Made by a program: the position numbers and the translations under genes. Below the pieces are notes generated by a model that saw nothing but the letters and a program-made list of their open reading frames with translations, had not been told where the DNA came from and made no database searches. From the NCBI GenBank assembly GCA_034638255.1, contig JAWPGT010000038.1, positions 145,520-209,519 of the forward strand: 64,000 nucleotides of DNA, written 5' to 3'. Below, in pieces: positions 58,563-64,000 of this stretch; within the stretch, counting starts at the first letter, position 1, and every line of letters starts with the position of its first letter. Source of the stretch: Coprinus comatus. Its lineage: Eukaryota; Basidiomycota; Agaricomycetes; Agaricales; Agaricaceae.

Positions 58563-59562
58563 ATGGAAAGCAAAGGCAACAGCACCTCGTCAAATCCTTC
58601 TAGCAACGGAAGATATTATGTCAAGGATCACTCTACTCACAGCTACATCTTACCTGCGGATGAAGTTGAAAAGGAGAGGTTTGTACAACTCGTGGTGTTT
58701 CTCTCTCCAACTTGTGATAACCTCTACACGCAGGTTGAATACCCTAGCCCGCAAGGTCAACGCCCTCTTCGACAACAACCTTATTTGGGCGCCTGTCTCT
58801 TTAGAAGACGGAGATAGTGCTCTTGATAGCGGTACAGGTACAGGTCAGTATAACACTCGTCCATCCCTCCCGTAGCCCAAGAAACGAGTCACCTAAAATT
58901 TTTACTTCAGGTTACTGGATTTCCTCTCTTGCGAACCAAGTCCCATCCACAACCAACCTAATCGGATTAGACATCGAAACCCGAATGGTACCAACAACTT
59001 ACCCACGAAACGTATCTTTCAAAATCGGCTCCGTAACTTCCCTTCCTGAAGAATGGACATCAACTTTCAAACTCATTAATCAAAGGTTACTAGTGCTTGC
59101 TCTAAAAGAGGAACAATGGAAGGTTGTTTTGAATGAAATTTATCGGACTCTCATACCCGGTGGTTGGGTTCAACTTTGTGAACCAAGACTCAGAATTGTA
59201 TCACCTTCAAAGGAAATCGAGAATCATCCCGTAATGCATTTAACAAGAAAAATCCCTCTTGATATTCATGGTATCATATTGATATACCGGATAAACTAAA
59301 TGGTTTTTTAAAGGAAGTTGGGTTTGTTAATGTACAAGAGGAGAGAAGGAAGTTTAGACTTGAAGTTGATGAGAATGTTCGAAGTACGCTTTCGACTTTT
59401 CGTGGGATGAAAGGTGTGATGGATAAAGAGAATTGGATTGGGGTGGTTGATCCAGAGGAGGATTTTGAGAGATTGTTTGATGATTTTGTGAAGAAATGTG
59501 AAGAGACTCCGGATACTTACTTTGATGTTTGTGCGTTTGTAGCTCAGAAACCCTTGGCTTGA
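58563..59562 (+). pseudogene. LaeA/UMTA-like methyltransferase with a frameshift
   Basis: Starts MESKGNSTSSNPSSNGRYYV (58563). Exon 1 ends EVEKER; exon 2 has ARKVNALFDNNLIWAPVSLE and motif I LDSGTGTG; exon 3 has YWISSLANQVPSTTNLIGLD, SVTSLPEEWTSTFKLINQRL and YRTLIPGGWVQLCEPRL. At about 59270-59295 the frame ends at a stop (IYRIN), but the family sequence continues in the next frame, IPDKLNGFLKEVGFVNVQEE to FDVCAFVAQKPLA (59562). One small indel therefore separates two otherwise well-kept halves: either a recent pseudogene or a base-call error. Confidence 0.75.
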
Positions 59563-60421
59563 ATTGTGACTTTATTTCACGTAGTTATGACTAGATTGGT
59601 ATATTTTAGTAGCCCTTTTTATAATGAGCTATCTGGATCTAGCCGTTTACAAGTTGACGACGAGTTTTGACATGAGTACCATGTGGAACATGTATGATTG
59701 GGATGCTATATAAGTTAATGATATCCATTGAAACATTTCCACTCCCAAGGTTCAAGAATGATGATGTGGAGTCAGATATTTAAATCCCTATGAGAGAAGA
59801 ACCCTTCTCGTGATTCACGATGATCCGATTTATTGTCTCATTGAGGAAGAGGAGATATGCCCATCTTACACGAAATTTGAATCAGAGTCTCCAGTGGAAT
59901 CCGCGCACTGTGATCTCACCCCCTTGCATTAACTCAGGTACCCAAGTTTTGACCTCATTAGAGGATTACAATGAGTAATTCTCGGCATCTGCGGCTATCA
60001 CACTGATAGTAGCATATTCGTAAATATCTTGATGCTCTCTTCAGCCAATATCCTTCTCACCATTACTCAGCCTCAGCTCAAGTTTCTCCCATGGACTTAT
60101 AATTGAATATTTTTCCTTACGTCTGCCGGCGGCTGGATCATCAGCAGACTGATGAAGCTTTGCATACATACAATGGATGATACTTTGTGGTGCCAACAGC
60201 CTTCGTAGTAAAGGGGTAAATTCAGCACAGCTCCTTACAGTTCAACCGCAGTAGAATCAGTTATATTAGTAGAGAACCAGTGAGAGCGAGTGTGCGATAT
60301 CCCCGCAGTATATCACATTCTTCAATATCTGTTTATAGGATGTTGTTCACGTTTTAAAAGACCTGAGAAACACATCTTTCAGCATTACTCCTGCTTATAC
60401 ATCACACTTACCCAAACCTAA
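59563..60421. other. intergenic, nothing recognised
   Basis: Spacer of about 860 bases between two frameshifted methyltransferase copies. No conserved sequence seen. Confidence 0.4.
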
Positions 60422-61480
60422 ATGTCCACTACAACCAAACCTCCCAAAATTACTCCCGCTCTCACTAAAGGTGGGAGATTCTTCCTCTCGGACAGTTCTG
60501 ATACAGAGTCTTCGTATGTACTTCCGGCTGATGATTTGGAGAGAGAACGGTAAAATCACTCCTAACCCCTCAATATCCTTTGACCACTAAATATCATACC
60601 ATTCTCCTGGAAACCTTTCACTCTAGACTCGAACTCCAAGGAGCAAGTATAAACCTTGTCTTTGGTAATAAACTTATTTGGCACCTGTATCCTTACAGGA
60701 TGGTGACATTATACTCGACAGCGGTACAGGATCAGGTACAGAACATCATTTAACTTGTAAAGATCTGATATATATTTCTTTTCTGCCAGGTCAATGGATA
60801 CTTTCTGTAGCAAAGGAAGTCCCATCAACTATTCAACTCCTTGGCATAGACCCTGAATTACGAATGTTTCCTCCCAATCCTCCATCCAACGTCAAGACTA
60901 CTATTGGATCCATTACATCACTTCCTAAAGATTGGACATCATCTATCACTCTCATTCACCAGCGTCTCTTAATAGGTTCATTACAAGAACATGCGTGGAA
61001 ATCCGCTTTGAAGGAAATGTATCGAACCCTTGTTCCTGGGGGATGGGTACAGTTATTTGAACCATTCTATCCTTATAAATCACCGAGCAAAGAAATCACT
61101 AATCATCCAGTAATGATCATGTGTGAGAGCTATGCAAAGAGAAACGTGGTTTGGTATTGGGGATTACTTCAAAGCTTCCTGGATGGCTTGAAGAAGCTGG
61201 GTTTGTTGGTCTTAGAATAGAGAAACGGGGATTACCACTTGGGAGTTGGGCTGGAGAACATGGAAAGGGGTGTGCTCAAGGTTCTTTGGATTTCTTTAGA
61301 GCTATCGGGGAAGCAGTAGGAAAAGAGAATTGGTTTGGAATGGCTAAATCGGCAGAGGAATATGATGAACTTGTTGCTGATTTGGAGAGAAAGTGTGAGG
61401 AAACACCGGAAAGCTATTTTGTTTATCATGCACATGTTGCACAAAAGCCTGTTGATGCCTCCAAATTCAAGTTGAATTGA
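60422..61480 (+). pseudogene. LaeA/UMTA-like methyltransferase with two frameshifts
   Basis: Starts MSTTTKPPKITPALTKGGRF (60422). Exon 1 ends YVLPADDLERER, exon 2 begins LELQGASINLVFGNKLIW. The family then needs APVSL, but one base is missing (TGGCACC for TGGGCACC, about 60680), moving QDGDIILDSGTGSG into another frame. A second shift at about 61141-61160 separates MIMCESYAKRNVV from ITSKLPGWLEEAGFVGLRIE. The last frame ends HAHVAQKPVDASKFKLN (61480). Two independent shifts make decay likelier than sequencing error. Elsewhere the copy is close to that at 57 kb. Confidence 0.75.
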
Positions 61481-62109
61481 GAATTTACATCATTATCAAT
61501 TATGATATGTTGTATATGATGAAGGGATAGTACTAGTCTACTAGGTGTCCTGAGAACTAGAACCCATCCTATCTTAAGGGCCAAGATTACTTTTTTTTTT
61601 TTTTTTTTGTTTGTTTGTGTACCGGGTAGATGACCTAATACGTCACCCAAAAGTTTATTCTTATTTGTCCAACGCCCTTTTAAGACATTGGGCCAAGATA
61701 ATTAATTCTTACCTTTTTTTTTTGTTTTAAGAATTTGTAACCCTAAGACCGGTTACAGTTTGGGCCTTTGGGCCTGAGCTTGTTTCACATGTACTGGGTA
61801 GGGGAATATTTTCTCAGTATCAGTCTTCGTCCAGCGTCCAATCATGATTCCATTATTTTTGGCATGATCAATGTCGCCGTCAGTGATGATTTATATTCCA
61901 TGGCGATAATCCGATTTGTAGGTGCTTCTGTTGACGTGTAAATCTATATGTCAGCAGGACCAAACGGGCCGTGTAGAATGCTGAAAGTGCATCATGAAAA
62001 ATCCTCAGAAGAGAATCAAAAGAGCCCCAACCCTTCCTTGAAAAGGCGAGCTCTTCAAAGCTCGGACACATTCTCTTCGGCAACTACACTCCCCTCCACC
62101 TCAATCAAT
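61481..62109. other. intergenic with poly-T tracts
   Basis: Two T-runs (about 61590-61608 and 61713-61721) and TTTGTTTG; otherwise nothing. A longer in-frame ATG for the next gene begins at 61948. Confidence 0.45.
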
Positions 62110-63134
62110 ATGTCTACATTGTCTATTGACAACCCACTCAACACTGTAACTTCTGCTACTGAGAGGAGATATTATGTCTCTAACCACTCAAGGAACTCCG
62201 ATTATCTTCTTCCGGCAGACCAGGAGGAGGTTGAGAGGTGGGCGATAGCGACCTGCTATCTTTTGTCCGTCAGTAAGACTAATATTTATTCATGCAGACT
62301 GGCTGCTCAAGCGCAGCATATCAACAAAATGTTCGACAACAAGCTCATTTGGGCCCCCATTACACTCAATGATTTCAAACACGGCGATGTCATTCTTGAC
62401 AGTGCTACAGGCTCAGGTCTGTATTCGATGCATCTCTGCCGTGTGACATACTTTGTGTGACAGTGCATGCAGGCACCTGGGTTTTAAATATTGCGAATCA
62501 GGTTCCATTCACTGTGAAATTAATAGGGCTGGACATTGAACATCGCATGTTCCCTCAAAACTATCCATCGAACGTCAGCCTTAAACATGGATCTGTAACG
62601 TCACTACCGGATGAATGGTCGTCCTCGATTACCTTTATCAACCAACGTCTTCTCGTGTGTGCTTTACAAGAAAAACAATGGAAATCAGCATTGCAGGAGA
62701 TGCACCGTGTCATGGTACCGGGTGGCTGGGCTCAGCTCCTGGAGATGAGGTTTCGAATCACTTCACCCTCCAGGGAGATTCGCGATCACCTAATCTTACT
62801 CATGGCATATAAGCTTGCTGCATCCCGTAATATTAACCTTGATATTGCTGATAATCTTCCCAGCTTACTCGAAGAGTGTGGGTTCGTGAATATCAAGGTT
62901 GATGAACGCAAAATGATGCTTGGATCGTGGGCAGGAGAAGAGGGAAAGGATCATAGATCAGCTCTAGGTTTCTTCCAAGGGATGAAAGGCATGCTAGCAA
63001 AGGAGAAATGGCTCGGAATGGTTGGTTCTGAGGAACAGTGGGACGCATCTTTTGATGACTTTGTACAGAAGTGTGAGGAGACACCTGGCACGTATTTCTG
63101 CATGTGTTCATTTGTTGCGCATAAGGCTCATTGA
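62110..63134 (+). CDS. LaeA/UMTA-like SAM-dependent methyltransferase
   Basis: Starts MSTLSIDNPLNTVTSATERR (62110), matching paralogue leader length; an in-frame ATG at 61948 would add 54 residues. Exons 62110-62237, about 62300-62416 and about 62471-63134. It holds DYLLPADQEEVER, NKLIWAPITLN, motif I LDSATGSG, TWVLNIANQV, GLDIEHRMFPQNYPSNV, SVTSLPDEWSSSITFINQRL, MHRVMVPGGWAQLLEMRF, ISLDIADNL-like LDIADNLPSLLEECGFV and a C terminus MCSFVAHKAH. Extra Phe-Lys-His in the motif I approach (NDFKHGD). Frame intact. Closest relative in the array is the copy at 58563. Confidence 0.85.
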
Positions 63135-64000
63135 TTGAGTATACCCTATACGATCATCATTTTTGGTTTTCCCACTCATTAAAAATATCTTGACCCACTT
63201 TTTACGCTCTAGCCAGAAGCCGAATATTCTTATACATACTACAATTCTTTATCATACACCCGGTAATTAGCAACTTAAAAACAGTACTTACCGCTGGCTA
63301 GTAGTGTTTTCCACATACATACTACAGCATGACTCTACTTGAATTAAAACCTTCTCGAGCCGTTATTACTGGTAGCACATCTGATGGAATTTTAACCCGG
63401 CTTTGCTGCGTATTCAAATTCCCAGGCCTTTGACTTCTGTTGCGGTGGAGTTAGGTAGCACATGATGATGAAGGTATCTGTTGCTCCATCTTCAATTCAT
63501 ACTTCAACAATTGTTAGAATCAGAAACCTGGTCCAGAATTGATACTATCTGAGGTACGAGACATGGCAATTATTTACTCGGAACGTTCTAACCATAGGAT
63601 TCGCACCGTCAACGCATGTACCACCAGGCTAATGAAAGATAGAAAAGATAAGAACACCAGTATAAACTCCCACACATTCAAAATCATGAACCAGTAGTGC
63701 TCAAATTCATTGAAACAGACATATCACAATTGAGGTCAAACTTTAAACTAGAAAGATCATAATTTTCTCACTAGTGGCGGTTTTAATCGAGTTCTAATCA
63801 ATCCTTCTCAGAATCACTATTCAACGACATGACCTATAATCACAATACAGCCCTAGCAGTGGGTCACCGCACTTCTGTTTGCCATGTCACATTGTACTGA
63901 CATCTCAGTGTACAGATATATTTAGGATTTACCGATCCAACTACGCCATATATTCGCAGGTGATTGCCATGCGTTGCAGTGCTCAATTCGCTCTCATGTC
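63135..64000. other. right edge, nothing recognised
   Basis: No supported gene. A short stretch at about 63590-63635 resembles fragments of tRNA boxes on the minus strand but lacks a full cloverleaf. Confidence 0.4.

Noticed and set aside
63590..63635. tRNA-like box fragments on the minus strand
   Set aside because: A-box-like and B-box-like strings are only about 20 bases apart and no acceptor stem or cloverleaf can be drawn.

Overview
The window is nuclear DNA of a filamentous basidiomycete, most likely an Agaricomycete (mushroom-forming fungus). Genes are split by many short introns of about 50-60 bases with GT/AG or occasional GC/AG borders. The protein families are typical of that class: DUF6534 and DUF6535 membrane proteins, expanded F-box families, LaeA/UMTA-like methyltransferases and a group III hybrid histidine kinase. 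No rRNA, convincing tRNA, CRISPR or bacterial operon features were seen.

Layout. 0-5 kb: the 3'-truncated DUF6534 gene and an LSH/HELLS (Irc5-like) SNF2 remodeller. 5-15 kb: a block of minus-strand glycan genes. It holds two methyltransferase-GT8 fusion genes on either side of a 1085-residue protein joining a GDP-mannose 3,5-epimerase-like domain to two glycosyltransferase modules; an F-box gene lies within the block. 15-22 kb: a small two-helix membrane protein with a decayed copy, a methyltransferase relic and a tandem pair of histidine-phosphatase genes. 22-33 kb: F-box genes and wreckage, including a copy split by a solo LTR, two copies joined tail to tail, two copies fused into one reading frame, and a segment duplicated from the 3' end of the histidine kinase locus. 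An intact multi-exon gene of unknown function (29.3-31.6 kb) lies here too. 33-42 kb: a complete group III hybrid histidine kinase and, 92 bases upstream of it on the same strand, a kinase-less poly-HAMP paralogue carrying one nonsense codon. 43-51 kb: a methyltransferase, a DUF6535 protein and a secreted, probably GPI-anchored cysteine-rich protein. 51-54.5 kb: eIF3a, with one apparent frameshift near its C terminus. 54.7-63.1 kb: five more methyltransferases of one family, two of them frameshifted.

The most promising uncharacterised system is the 5.3-15.2 kb glycan block. The central gene should make GDP-L-galactose (or a related epimer) and use it in the same polypeptide, while the flanking fusion genes pair a SAM-methyltransferase fold with a GT8 sugar transferase. 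Housekeeping genes (SNF2, histidine kinase, eIF3a) alternate with fast-evolving accessory families, so the window reads as a conserved backbone interrupted by duplicating gene families and mobile-element scars.
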